Shown here: positions 45,120 to 57,019 of the stretch, piece by piece | Layout: each line of letters starts with the position of its first letter | Numbering within the stretch: position 1 is the stretch's first letter | Assembly: GCA_949316235.1 (NCBI GenBank) | Contig: OX438750.1 | Span: forward strand, 15,254,865-15,318,864 | Origin: Oegoconia quadripuncta | Taxonomy: Eukaryota > Arthropoda > Insecta > Lepidoptera > Autostichidae | Length of the DNA stretch: 64,000 bases | Direction: 5' to 3' | The notes under the pieces: generated by a model | What the model was told of the DNA's origin: nothing | Database searches by the model: none | Seen by the model: the letters and a program-made list of their open reading frames with translations, nothing else | Position numbers and translations under genes: made by a program

Positions 45120-46090
45120 TACAACTACATTTGGTATAGGTTTTATGATATTTTTATTGTTGCTGATAAGGTGAGATGAGGGAGGCTGTTAAGCTAAGCT
45201 CACCAGAGGTAAGACAATCAATCACTATACCGGTCCTCTATTTATTTAACTGTTTTACAGCTTAGGTTGATAAACTGAATGAATTCTGAGGATAAGTGAC
45301 TCAGATTATATTTTATCTATCACGAAAAAAAACAATGCAATTCTTTAAAATTACTAAAGTGTTTCTAGAAATTCATGTTTCTTAACACACTTCAATAATT
45401 TTTTGTGGTGAAAGAACAGATAAAAATTTTACATGATAATATGTCTTCGAAGTATAATGTATTTCACTAACGTATTTAATAAATTTTTTTAGTATACACA
45501 TATCTGAGGACCGTATAAGACACCTTGAATGCAACTTCCATACAAATGTAATACCACAATCAATATATTGTTATTATGGTGTGTTCTTATTCGGATTTGA
45601 ATGTGTTTTATCTGAGGACTTGTATTGTGATTTGGTAGGGAAACCTTTACGTTGCATAATGTTTTTTAATTGTCTTTCATTAGATAAAATATACAACAAA
45701 ATGGATTGATCGGGAATTCGCAACAAATTTACATAGGGGTTCCATCCAACGGCAAACGCTGAAAAATTATATCGTAGTTCATAAATTCAGTCGATGGCGT
45801 TTTTCCTATTGGCAGTGTGAGTGGCAATGTACAATATATTGACACTTTAAGATCAATGAGTGGTACTATGTCACAGTTAACATTTTTTTATTCAATGTAG
45901 GATACAAAAATATCACTTTTTGTAAGCCATATCATCGACTCGCAACGGCGCGAAGCGACGCGTTCAAAATTGCGATTTAATTGAATCTTCTCAGTTACTG
46001 CGCAGGAGTATATTTGTGGACCATCTGGAGAGGTGCGTGTGACCTTGCCAGCGGAATCGAAATATATCGAAATAACTTGAATATTTAATA
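45120..46090. other. ZNF277 3' flank, no further gene
   Basis: Contains the candidate poly(A) signal at 45479-45484; the remainder is AT-rich and not recognised. Confidence 0.45.
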
Positions 46091-46099
46091 TTTAAAGTG

Positions 46100-46320
46100 A
46101 GACGTCGAGCTATGTGCGCTGCCCATGACATAGTTCGAAGAACTGATGGCTGGTGAGGCATTAAAGTTCTCAAATGGAGACCACGCACCGGCAAGCGTAG
46201 CGTAGGACGTCCACTCGCAAGGTGGACGGACGACCTGATGAAGGTCGCGAGAAATCCCTGGACGCAAGCCGCTTTCAACCGGTCGCTTTGGAAGTCTATG
46301 GGGGATACCCAGTAGTGGAT
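46100..46320 (+). pseudogene. RTE-like LINE ORF2 tail
   Basis: Plus-strand pieces VLKWRPRTGKRSVGRPLARW, TDDLMKVARNPWTQAAFNRS, then LWKSMGD form the RTE tail. An early stop lies after the DGW word. Related to 11215-11350. Confidence 0.7.
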
Positions 46321-46329
46321 GTCCTGTCC

Positions 46330-46712
46330 TGTGGCTGATATGGAACGTCTATGACTGGTCTACTCTTAGTGACTCGATGGCAAACACATGAAATTCTTGA
46401 CGACCAGAATGCGGCCACGTGTTCAGTATTGTCTGTGGTATCGTAGAGGTCCTGTATCGTACAAGTGTTGGGACACGCAGGGCAGCATAAATGCCCCATA
46501 GTTTGTGGTGTGTCATCGCACAAGCATCGGTGGTCGTCCGTGTTGCCCCACTTGAATATATTCTCGGCATCTACCGACCCCGGTACGCAGACTATTGAGT
46601 GATTTTCATATGGGCCATTCCAGATCGTGACCCTTTTCGACCCGTGCAGGCGTAATAAAGGTCGGTAGTGACAGCTCTTCGCACAATTGGACGCGAGATT
46701 TAGGGGCATCAT
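46330..46712 (-). pseudogene. LINE ORF2 C-terminal Cys/His region
   Basis: An open minus frame has IFKWGNTDDHRCLCDDTPQT, MGHLCCPACPNTCTIQDLYD, then NTEHVAAFW. The KWG...C.C....QT..HL..CP pattern is the terminal Cys/His motif of LINE ORF2 proteins. It abuts the plus-strand RTE tail head to tail. Confidence 0.6.
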
Positions 46713-46714
46713 CT

Positions 46715-47920
46715 TTAGCTAATGAGATTGGTATTACTTTTCCTGAAATATGGGAAGTAAAAGACGCGGTTTTTTTTGTGTAATCGAAGGGCGTCGACCA
46801 CAGTCAATAGACGCGTACTGTTTGATTTACCGTACGGAATTAATTCTGTAAACTGGCTTAAAGGCATATACACGATATTCAAGGGCCTGATATTTAGAGA
46901 GGGTGTGGCCTCTTGCAAGGGCCTCGATTATTACATCGCACTGAAAACAAAGTCGGAACGTGAACGCTGCTGGAGTTCGACTTATCATGGTACCGGTTTT
47001 ATCTCAACCACTTAAATAAGCAACGGTTGCAGTGGCTTTGGTAGATGCATTGAATACTATAAAAGAAAAAAGAGTGGGAGAAGGATCTGGGACAAGGATG
47101 CAACTGAGCTCCCTAACTGCCATAAGTGTTGTTACACTGCTCGATCATTAAGGCGTAAAGGAGCAAGCCTGTCGGGACCAGTCGGTCGCCCTAATTAGGG
47201 ACCGTTCCTCTCTTTCTCTTATTACATCCTCCCGATTCAGGGAAAGGGTCCTTGAATATAATGTAGTATAATTGGCCTTTGAAATATGAGGGAGGCGGGG
47301 CGAGTATTTACGTGCCATCGACAGAGCCAAGCAGAGTGCAATAGGCTCTACAGGACTAACCAATAAATGATTGGAAGTTGGAATCTGTTCTATATGTAAT
47401 TTCATCTCTCCTGATGTGTTGGCGGATGCCCCTCGACTGTTATTAGAAATCTATGGGCTGTATCGATATCGAAAGGTTATTGGAAGGATATTTCGAATGA
47501 TGATTAAAGTATACAGCTAATAGTTTAAGTATGGATTTCATTTACATGCGGTTCGGTACATAGGTATATCTGTCAGCTGAGAGATAACATATAGCACAGT
47601 GTGTGCCGTGCCATACTTTGTCCACTTAAGTCGTAGATATTAAATTATTTAGTCTAATATTCGTCTAGACATGTATTGTAGCTAGTGTGTAAATTGACTG
47701 GATGATTTTAAAAAGAATTTAAAAGGGTTTGAAGAAGCACTTTAAAGGGGAAGATTGATCGAATTTATCTGTGTACGTTTATGGACGATTCTGTGGTTCC
47801 ATAGTCAAATGAGAATTTCTTGACAATTTTTGCTTTGAAATCAACATGTTCATATTTTTAAAATCATTCAGTTTAACTGGTCGTCAACTTCGTGCGTGAT
47901 ACGCATTAGGCTAGCGTGGA
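46715..47920. other. No recognised feature
   Basis: Possibly more of the LINE upstream of 46712 on minus, but no motif is recognisable. Confidence 0.35.
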
Positions 47921-47924
47921 TGTG

Positions 47925-48120
47925 TTAGTTGACGACGATTGGTATAGTGGGTAGTGCCTGCAAAACCAATGGTTGCATTTCGAATTCCGCTAGCGGTCAG
48001 TGTTTGTGTGATGAATACGAACACCAAGTTATGGATGTTTATGTAAACAGTTATGTATCTATTATCTAGTATTCATAGTACAAGCTTTGCTTAGTTATTG
48101 GTTGGTGTTCCCGAAATCGA
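47925..48120 (+). repeat. tRNA-derived SINE (family A), degraded
   Basis: TGACGACGATTGGTATAGTG, a mutated B-box (CGAATTCCGC), TTTGTGTGATGAATACGAAC and ATCTAGTATTC in order. Confidence 0.6.
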
Positions 48121-48124
48121 ATTT

Positions 48125-49655
48125 GACGGCTAGTAATTAACTATCTGTATTATGACATACATCTATTGTAATGAACTTATCTATTTGAGCTATGTAGAGC
48201 TGTAGTCAGCCTTACCTTGGCTTCCACGCAGATATCTATTACCGGTAACTGGTGTCGTTGCCCTCTGAAATCTGAATTATGAATTACTTTTAAATGCAAT
48301 TTGAAAAACTAACTATCATGTACAGTCTACAGAGCATCAATCATAATACTACCAACATTACTGCTATGCATCAATGCATGCATGTTGTGTTTTGGTGTGA
48401 ATAAAGTGAGAATTATATTAACAGAGGCATTACTTTCAAGCTTTTTTGGAAGCATCGTTTGCGACGGCTATATCTTTCTTTGGTTTTTAGAATAATAAGT
48501 TTGAACACTTGCCATATTCAATGAAGCAACTAAACTGAACAAATCGTATGAAAAAAAAGACTATCATGAAGTTATAATTTTGCCCGCACGGACCTAATTG
48601 CGCATCATTGCGCCAAGGGAAGGACCTTTCTAGCATTGACCTATTAAAAAAAATATTTTTAATTAAAAACTTTATTTACAATTTACTGCTCAATAATGTG
48701 AAGAAACTAGGGCTTGTTCATTTACAGGAAGTATATTAATATTTCTTTCAAATGCCCTTGCTGATCTTTTTGTTCATTCAGTGAACTATTGTCAGCTGTT
48801 CAATTTAAGGTTAAATATCATTGCTCCCGGACAATGACCTTCGACTTCGAGTCAGATCAGCTGGTTGTGTGTGGATAGATATGTGATATTTTATGATTCC
48901 AGTTTTATGCTTTTGGTTATCTAATTAATGTTCTTTTGATATTAGCAGTATAGTCGTCTTCTTAACTACGGAGAGGGTTCAAAACAACATCATGTACATT
49001 TCTATCTCGCTTTTTTCTCTACAACTGCTACATACGTGATATTTCGTCTATAAACAAAATAATGAGCTGGGTATACTTTAAACTTTCTGAAAGTTCCATA
49101 CTATCTTCTAAATGCACGACTTATAGGTGAATACAATTATGTTGAGAAGAACTTATAAGCTTTCCCTGACACTAATCTATCCTTTACTGCTTTGATGTGT
49201 AATTAAATGTAAATACTTATAGTACAGTCGACTACAAAAGGTGATCCATCAATGAATGGGAAATCTGTGACTGAAAGAGATAGAGAGATACAGCATTTTC
49301 TTTTATCCCTGAAACCTTTCTTTTTGTGGAAGTCTTCTTAGCGAGTCGCTGGCAAAATCAAATTCATGAGGACCAGATTTTTTAGACCTTTGGAGAGACT
49401 TTGGCATGTCTATCTCTTTCACACTTATATACACGTACAGAAGTGACACACCTATTGATGTCTATCGATAGTGAAATGACGAGTGCGCGAGAACCGGCGT
49501 GTACGACTTTTTGAAATCCTTTAAATGCAATTATTCTCTTTTATCAAGACATAGTTGCTTAGATAGAAGAAATTTGTCTATAATCACTTATATTAGTTTG
49601 AGTTTTCAGATCCATCTTGATCGATCAACTTTTATAGCAGTATAATAACTCTGAA
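48125..49655. other. No recognised feature
   Basis: AT-rich intergenic sequence without supported genes. Confidence 0.45.
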
Positions 49656-49663
49656 ATATAACG

Positions 49664-50210
49664 CTCGCTTTCCACTGCAAGCGAAGCGGACTCCGTACCA
49701 AATCTGTTCGCCTCACAACCATAAACTTAAAAATGAAATGTAACATATCTCAAGTAATTTAAGTTATATAACAATTACCTTAAATCAAACCTTCCAATCA
49801 GTATTTAATTTTTGTAAATTACGTTTTTGGCTGGTGGCCCTGGGCATATTTAATAATGGTGTCGATTCGGATGTACACTAGTATTAAAGTACTACTGTCT
49901 CTTTCTCTCTGGAACAGTACGATGCGACGCCACCACTCCAAAACTGGTATAAGTTTAGTTGGTGTACATCCGAATCGACACCAATGATGACCAAACCGTT
50001 CTTTGGCGTTGCACACGTCGCAATAACAGTTAGGATGCGATCAGTAAAATGCGATGCGAAAAGTAAACTCTTGGATTCTTGCGCGAGCAACAGCGATATT
50101 CGTTCGGCGATTGAGACGCTACTGTTTAAACCTAACACGTTCGCGAGTTTTACGAGGCGAACGTTGTCCGCACGGAGTACCCTTCGGTCACAGTGGAAAC
50201 TAGGCTTAAC
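49664..50210. mobile_element. MITE-like element with imperfect TIRs and inner 22-bp IR
   Basis: CTCGCTTTCCACTGCAAGCG near 49668 and the inverted CACAGTGGAAACTAGGC near 50189 form imperfect terminal repeats. Within lies a perfect 22-bp inverted pair (49857-49878 and 49962-49983, TGGTGTCGATTCGGATGTAC...). The open frames across it show no protein features. Confidence 0.4.
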
Positions 50211-50827
50211 CCTGACTTTTGGAAAGAAATTCAACCTGATCGGTTTTTAGATCTTAGGTATAAGGCAATATTATGATAATATATTCAATAAGTGACTAGT
50301 GTATGAGATGATAAGTATACATACCGTATATTATTGTGAACAGAGGCGATGGGAAAGAAAGGAGTATTTTTGTGAGAATTAAGGATATCAGCACTAACTA
50401 AGTTAAATGTCATAAAATATGACGCGGATAATCACCGGGAAAGTAGCTACTAAAATCCAGCGGTTGGCGACCTTAGGCTGAGTTGTGAATCAGCTGGGCG
50501 AGCGAGGCCGAGTACACGTGTTTTTTCATAAAGCTGACACACATTCAAGACGTTTAGAACAGTTTAACGTCATATTTTTTATATGATTGGGTTCTGCATC
50601 GGCTTCTGAATTACCCTTTTTCGCCCTGTTCGTACAATAACATGCGGTAGTATAGTTGTTGCATGTCAAGCGTAATACAGGTAATTCTTATTACGCGGCG
50701 TTAAGGTTTTAAGTCGGACTAAAGTGGTACGCTTAAGCTGCAGGTTACCACGTAAGATATCTATAGAAATAAACAGTATTGAAATTAAGTAGATAATATT
50801 CAGGGCCTCTTTTACCAGCTACTAATA

Positions 50828-51427
50828 TAAAAGGTGTCTCCATAAGAACTTGTATTTTTTTTCTACATGTTTATGGAAGTAGTGATGACATTTACATATG
50901 CAACAAAATATCGGTTAAATGGTGATCCCGTTGGTTGGCAGGTATGCACTGTTTTGACGAAAGGTTACAGTACATTTTGCAGTAACGGCTGCTGAATCTA
51001 GCGAATCATGTTGAGATTTTTTCTGGCAAGAGTTGCTATAAATGAGGTGTGGCTTCAATAGAATGACGCCACCTGTCACACCGCACGTGAAACAATGACT
51101 TTGTTACAAACCAAGTTTTCAGATCGTATTATCTCACGTTTTGGAGACAAGAAGTTGCGATTTAACTTGTTTGGACTATATTCACTGACGTGTTTCGAAA
51201 AGTAAAGTTTATGCAAACCACCCTGAGACAACTGAGGCACTCAAAGAAGAAATTGCACGTCAAATTCAGCAGCTATTATTGCAAAATTTCTTCAAAAGAG
51301 TGCATACCTGACAACAATACTACGGTGGCCATTTAATCGATATATATGTGGAATAAAATGTAAATAAAACATTAAACTAATTTATTTTTAGGCTTTAAAA
51401 TTTAAGTTCATAATGAGACACCCTTTA
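50828..51427 (+). mobile_element. Mariner-like element, internally deleted
   Basis: Ends AAAAGGTGTCTCCATAAGAA and the inverted GTTCATAATGAGACACCCTT are flanked by TA on both sides (TA target). The interior keeps frameshifted transposase pieces: ATCHTARETMTLLQTKFSDR and ETTEALKEEIARQIQQ then KRVHT. The D,D catalytic core is lost. About 600 bp. Confidence 0.6.
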
Positions 51428-51964
51428 GTTAGTTTCTGCTATCTGTATCTGCTAGGTGATATAATTTTCTGTTTCACCACGTATCGAAGTCCCTGATAGA
51501 CAACTAAACTAAGACTGTAAAATTTCTCACGCTTACTTCCTTCAACAGTTTCTATGAAAGATATGTCTTTCAGATAAAAAGTAACAGTTGCTACTACCTC
51601 TTCATTTATCAAGGACTTTGTACCATAAAATAGTTAACATGCGAAACCGGTCTTTAAATTTATGAGTTCAGGAGATTGTCTATTCGGTACTTTATCATCA
51701 AGTGGAGAAACAGGTGCTTAAATTTGTGGTGCTTAATTTTTTTATTTGTACACTTTTTGGAATTTGGAATGAAATTTATTTTGATGAAATAAACAGTCGC
51801 ACATAACAGAATATTCTTATTTTATTGTCAATAAAGGCCACCTTTAAGATAAGTACCTATAAGCGATCTTAAATTGCAGTCGCACGTCGCACGCGCTTAG
51901 GAACGGTCGCGATCGTAACTCTCGCTTGCGCGAACTTAGTCGTGGGAGTCGTTGTTTTTCTTAA

Positions 51965-52262
51965 CAATGTCTAATACTGTGAAATGTTGTTCGTGCAACA
52001 TTGTGATAAATGAGGTGCTAGCATTTAGGTATCTCTAATAAAATAGATGTTATGGACGAAGTGAGTCTAAGTCGCATATGTGTAACGGCTTTTTCGGACA
52101 GTGACATTGTGAATGCGAAACGTTTGTTGTTTGATTCCTTAACAACAGCAAATACTATGAAGATACGTAGAAGGGAGGGAAAAAGTGTTCGGGATATAGA
52201 CGATATTATTTGTCTATTGAAAGAAAGTGATGTGGAAAAGCTACCTAAGCTAAGCTAGATTC
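51965..52262 (+). pseudogene. LINE ORF1 (PHD-type) fragment
   Basis: Frames give CSCNIVINEVLAF, then MDEVSLSRICVTAFSDSDIV, KRLLFDSLTTANT and REGKSVRDIDDIICLLKESD. This is the segment after the PHD finger in lepidopteran LINE ORF1 proteins. Only the 5' part remains; it ends at 52258. Confidence 0.65.
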
Positions 52263-52299
52263 TGTGCCTTCTCATGGAATGGTATCTAAGTAATTCACT

Positions 52300-52640
52300 G
52301 AATTTCGTTGTGGACGTACTACCACCAATAACATCGAGCGCCCAAGAAGGCCAATTGAGGTCACCACTGAGGGGTTGGTTAATAAAATCCATAATATTGT
52401 TTTGGCAGACCGTCGAGTGAAGATACGCGAGATAGCTGATGCTGTGAGTACTGCTAGTACTACGAGTATTGCTGTAATGAGTTTTTTATATTACGCATTA
52501 TTTTTAGGGTATAAAAAAGCTTTCTGCAATATGGGTTCCGCGTTTTACTGACAACCGACCAAAAGCGAATCGCGTAACAAATTCTGAAGTATGCTTGGCA
52601 ATGTATAATCGCAATCCGAGTGAATTTTGCGACGGGACGT
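52300..52640 (+). pseudogene. Mariner transposase N-terminal relic
   Basis: GRTTTNNIERPRRPIEVTTE, HNIVLADRRVKIREIADAVS, then after a disruption WVPRFL and RNRVTNSEVCLAMYNRNPSE. These are the HTH and linker parts of a Mos1/SETMAR-type mariner transposase. The DDD domain is absent. Confidence 0.65.
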
Positions 52641-52654
52641 AATAGTTGACACAA

Positions 52655-52750
52655 CAACACGTTTGGCCAGCTTGGTGGACTATGGCCCATACTCCCTTAT
52701 TATACGAGGGAAGGCTTATATCCCTGCAGTGGGATGTTTACGGACTGAGA
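52655..52750 (+). repeat. Dispersed retroposon fragment (TGGTGGACTATGGCCC)
   Basis: GGCCAGCTTGGTGGACTATG and CCTGCAGTGGGATGTTTACG follow the mariner relic; related to 9828-9925. Confidence 0.5.
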
Positions 52751-53205
52751 TGAGGAATTAATTTTGAAAATTTATAGCTTAGCTATAACTGGTTTTTTTA
52801 GTATTTTTTTTTAATACTTAAATAGATAAGCATTTATTATAACTTATTTATTTTATATATAATTATAGTACCTACTTACGAGGTACTTACTAATTAATAA
52901 ATTCGTAATCTGACTATAAGCAACTAGACATTTCGTCATACGTCAAAACCCGCTCCTGTGACCGCGCAATGTAGGTAAACAACATAGGGTTCACGAATCG
53001 GAGGTCGTGGGTTCGACCTCCAGGGTACATACTTAGTACTCGGTTTGATTCGCATTTTAAATGTCCGACCGTCTTATCTAAATCTGTCGCCAAACAACAT
53101 TTTACGTTCCGACTGTCTGATATAAGTTAGCCAATCCCGTAAATAAATGGGGTTTCCCGGTCAGTACGCTTCCATCTCATCCTCATCTTCACTTAACATC
53201 AGCAA

Positions 53206-53718
53206 GGCTACTACAACTTAGAGCCATTCGAGTGAGAAAGAGTCGCGCGCGACATAGTCTCATACTTTTGCAGCTGATTGGCTGTCGCTTGACAGCTGTC
53301 AACTTGACCGCCAATCGACTTTGAGAGATGTAGGCTATATCGCACGCGACTCTATGGCCCGTATTAATAAACAATTCTCAAGATTGAGAACAGTCTTATG
53401 ATCGGTCTCAAGTGAACGTGTTGATTAATAAACCTAACTTGAGACCTGAAAAGCACGTGCATACTCATGCAGTACGCACTTGAGAAGTGCGCCGAATTTC
53501 ACGTATTAATAAACGAAACTCAAGACTATCATTCATTCGCCGCAGAGGCGAAAACTTGAGAAGTGATCTCAGCTGAGATTGGTTTATTAATTTGCACGGA
53601 GCTTGCGATAGCGTCAACTTCTTAAGACGCATCTCGGGGGATACAGCCTCAAGACTTGTATTGAGATTGGTTTATTAATACGGGCCTATGTCATTCGAAT
53701 CGCGCTAAGTTGTGGCTG
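53206..53718. mobile_element. Palindromic element inside the SINE, itself split by a MITE
   Basis: The left end CTACTACAACTTAGAGCCAT...GTCGCGCGCGACATAG and the right end (inverted GCCACAACTTAGCGCGATTC...) form imperfect TIRs. GAGTCGCGTGCGATATAG is at 53337-53354. Without the MITE and its 3-bp duplication the element is about 180 bp. Confidence 0.55.
53356..53686. mobile_element. Palindromic MITE, GGCCCGTATTAATAAA family, copy 3
   Basis: 331 bp; TAT on both sides (53353-53355, 53687-53689). It sits inside another fold-back element, which sits inside a SINE. Confidence 0.85.
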
Positions 53719-54158
53719 TAGGTGTGATTGAGTTCAAGTGGTAGCTTACCCGTTATCTATGCATAAAAAAACGTAGCTAATCCTTTTGCATGGAAACAGG
53801 CTACACAATTACACTATTTAATCCCATATGTTTGGTCTTCTAATATTTATAGGTTTGTGATTTTTATAAATGTTTTTTTTTATTTGGTTTACAATTTACA
53901 GAATCAACGGATTAAATAAATTACATTTTGACAGATGAATTAGAATAAACAGTAGTTAAGTAGCTGTTGGCGAGTTTACTTTTATGCTGACTCAAGATAT
54001 ACTTACATTATAATGTTATCGCAGTTTCAGCAGCTACCAATCAGAGTTCGAGAAAATAACGCGGAGAGCTCCTTTTATAAACGCGCTAAAAGTTCGTGAG
54101 TCGTGTTATGTGGAAGTTCCGTATTTTGTGGTGTAAGTTACAGGCAATGATTATTATA

Positions 54159-54240
54159 CCGGTGAGTTTTTTTACCGTAAGGAAAAAAATAGGGCATATT
54201 AGGTAAGTGAAATAGAAGGCATTGGCATAGGTAGTACAAT
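54159..54240 (-). repeat. Solo end of the TTACGGTAAAA TIR family
   Basis: GGTGAGTTTTTTTACCGTAA, ATAGGGCATATTAGGTAAGT and GAAATAGAAGGCATTGGCAT: the inverse of 3208-3302. Confidence 0.55.
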
Positions 54241-54364
54241 TTATTTTTTTCAAAACCGTAATCGGATAAAGCTTTGTGTCAATTGATCGTCGCGTTTATA
54301 GCCCAGGTACCTACTCCACGAAATTATACCATTGAATTAAATAAATTTAAAAAAAAATTGCAGA

Positions 54365-54660
54365 AAATATGAGTTCCAAATAAATTTTGCATGATAGGAA
54401 CAAGTGTTCCACATCACCTGGATGAGTGGAAGTCTACCACTGTACGTTTCTCAAGAAACTTCTTACCACGTACAACCACCCTGTGGAACGACTTCCGGCA
54501 GCGGTATTCCCGAACGAGTACGACATTGGAACCTTCAAGAAACGAGCCTACACCTTCCTCAAAGGCGGGCAACGCATCTGTGACCCTTTTGGTGTTGCGG
54601 GTGTCCATGGGCGGCGGTGATTGCTTTCCATGTTCGTTTGCCGCCCTCTTATACATATAT
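54365..54660 (+). pseudogene. LINE ORF2 C-terminal tail and 3' UTR
   Basis: TVRFSRNFLPRTTTLWND, then after a frameshift LPAAVFPNEYDIGTFKKRAY and TFLKGGQRICD. The FLPRT..LWN.LP..VFP..YD...FK motif is the terminal segment of Jockey/R1-type LINEs. It is followed by GTGTCCATGGGCGGCGGTGA and an AT microsatellite at 54653-54669. Same family as 29333-29462. Confidence 0.7.
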
Positions 54661-54789
54661 ATATATATAAAAAAAAAGTGTATACAATTACTGATGTGGT
54701 ATACAACGTGCAACAGAAAGGGTATGTATGCATACAGATAAAATTTACAAGATACAAATGAGTGACTAGATAGATAGACTAGTAGTAAA

Positions 54790-54855
54790 TAATTTTAAAT
54801 GTCCGCCTGGCTAGCTAGGTCAAGTACCAACCCGTTGTGCATTAAAACAAAAAAG
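54790..54855 (+). repeat. SINE family B, internally deleted
   Basis: TTTAAATGTCCGCCTGGCTA jumps directly to GGTCAAGTACCAACCCGTTG: the middle of the SINE is missing. Confidence 0.55.
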
Positions 54856-55079
54856 AAAAAAAAGAGTAGATATGCAAAGTACGTGAGTAAAAAAGATAGC
54901 TATCTGAAAACAATTGCGCTTTGAATGTATCGCCTCGATAGATTATGGTTACGAGTTGTCGAATAGAATGACGAGATACTATACTTTTATTGGAGTATTT
55001 TCGTGTCTGCACTTTGGGAGCGTTGGTAACATACCTATCTCCCTTTTTTACTGTATATAACTAATTGGTTACAGGTGTT

Positions 55080-55332
55080 TTTTTTTTATGCACAACGGGC
55101 TAGCAATTGACCTCAATCACACCTGATGTTAAGTGAAGATGAGGCCGAAGGTGGTAGCGTACTTCATCAATGCAACTATTACTCTGCCAAATAGTAGCAA
55201 GCCAGGCGGACATTTAAAATGCCCTACCACTAATCAAACCGAGTACTAAATAATAATATGTACCCCGCTGGGGATACGAACCCGCGACATCGAATCGTAA
55301 ACCCAATGTTTATATTGAGCCACGGAGGTTGT
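55080..55332 (-). repeat. tRNA-derived SINE (family B), with internal deletion
   Basis: The minus strand starts CCTCCGTGGCTCAATATAAA and ends in TGCATAAAAAAAAA; the region between the two halves is shortened. Confidence 0.7.
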
Positions 55333-55334
55333 GT

Positions 55335-56685
55335 TTATTAACTGATTGTTAAATAAGTATTCCCGAAAGTTTGAAAGGCAGGTAAGTAGGCTCCATATAA
55401 AACGTACCTAGGAGTAATTAGGAAGGTAACTAATCATTGGATCCCTAATCATTTTTATACATAACCTGCAGCCATACCACATAAAAAAATTTACGTTTGA
55501 TGGCTAAAAATTTGCCGTTTCGCTTGCATTCAACCTTGCTAAATTGGTTTGGTACAACGTAAGCGCCCTAGAAGTAAATTATGCTAATTCGTTACGTCTA
55601 TTCATTACACGTTTCTCCCCTTATCTTTAGGTAGGGCGTATGTAGTAATAAATTTAGCGATTGAACGCAAGCGAACTAAATGGCATGTTCTTAGCTACCG
55701 AACGCAAATTTTTTTACGTGAAATCGTTTGTAGTCAGTGCAAACTTACGTCCTAGCCTTGTGTAAACGGATAGCGGGTTAGCATAGACCGTACACTTGTT
55801 TTAATCCTCTCGATTCAACAGCAGCAAACAAGATGACCGAACATAATGACAGACACGGCTATTTATAAAGTTTGGTTGAGATTTACCAATGTATACCTAC
55901 AATCGAATAACTTATTGTAACGCAATTATATAAAAATATCGATAAATTAATAGCAATATGAATGTGAATTAAATATAAATTGTCCTCTTCCATCACTATT
56001 ATCATAAATATTAACTGTATTTTTACAAAAAACTGTATCTATCTGCGATTTCTACACAGGAAAATATTGAACGGAAGTGAAATCAGGTGAGGCACTACTC
56101 CCAGGCTGATGCTGTAAAGGATGTCCAGGAGTAGGCCACAGTATGAAGAAAATCAAGATGAGCCGGCGGAAATCTTGTAAATCGTTGTCAGTGACAACTT
56201 TTATTTTTAAGGGTATCACATACACAAATAACTTTTATATAATATACGTTTATATGTAATATATATTTATACTGAATAAAATAGAATGCAAACAAAAATA
56301 ACATACGTCCAATGTTTTCAACGGCAAATTATGACTTAACCGAAAAAGAAACAAACAAGGAGAATACTGAAAAAAGAGAACCAACGAGTCGTATGGCGTC
56401 TCGTTACACAGGAATCGATATCTTACTAAAACAATTTGTTATTTACATAGTAATAGAAACTATAGCTATAATTCATTATGGAATGGAATGCCCATATATA
56501 ACTCCAACTGTACGTTAGTAACTTATTAGTAATCTGGGCTGTAACACTTGTAAAAAAACCGTTATTACAAAAAAAGAAAATCTGGTGCGTGTTTCATTGA
56601 GGAGATCGAAAATAGCAATATATTATGCCAGTTATTGTACAATATTCCAAATTTAATATGAATTTTCTTTTCTTTTGTCGCGACC
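55335..56685. other. No recognised gene
   Basis: AT-rich intergenic sequence. The open frame 56312-56518 (starts MFSTANYDLTEKE) is unrecognised and short. Confidence 0.4.
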
Positions 56686-57016
56686 GCCTCCGTGGCTCAA
56701 TGTAAACAACATTGTGTTTACGATTCGCAGGTCGCGGGTTCGATCCCCAGCAGGGTATACATGTTTAAGTACTCGATTTGGTTGGTGGTAGGGCATTTTA
56801 AATGTTCGCCTGGCTAGCTACCACTATCTTATCTAAATCTGTCGCTAAGCAGCAATATTAATAGCATAGTTGTGTTCCGGTTGTCAGAGATAAGATAGCC
56901 AGTCCCTCAAATGTGTTGGGGTTTCCGGGTCAGTAGGCTTCCACCTTCGACCTCATCTTCACTTAACATCAGGTGTGATTGAGGTCAAGTACCAACCCGT
57001 TGTGCATAAAAAAAGA
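56686..57016 (+). repeat. tRNA-derived SINE (family B), full-length
   Basis: ACCGCCTCCGTGGCTCAATG to CCCGTTGTGCATAAAAAAAG, with B-box GGGTTCGATCC at about 56737-56747. Confidence 0.8.
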
Positions 57017-57019
57017 CCA

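Larger units (their letters stand above)
52957..53770 (+). repeat. SINE family B, split by nested insertions
   Basis: The 5' part (52957-53205) runs from the A-box region through TGGGTTCGACCTCC to CTTCACTTAACATCAG. The 3' part resumes at 53719 as AGGTGTGATTGAG and ends in an A-run at 53763. The 513 bp between are foreign. Confidence 0.75.

Noticed and set aside
46085..46278. Minus-strand frames of 60-95 codons
   Set aside because: Antisense to the RTE-like tail at 46100-46320.
49984..50250. 88-codon plus frame and opposing 116-codon minus frame
   Set aside because: Both overlap a fold-back repeat; no domain or codon bias is evident.
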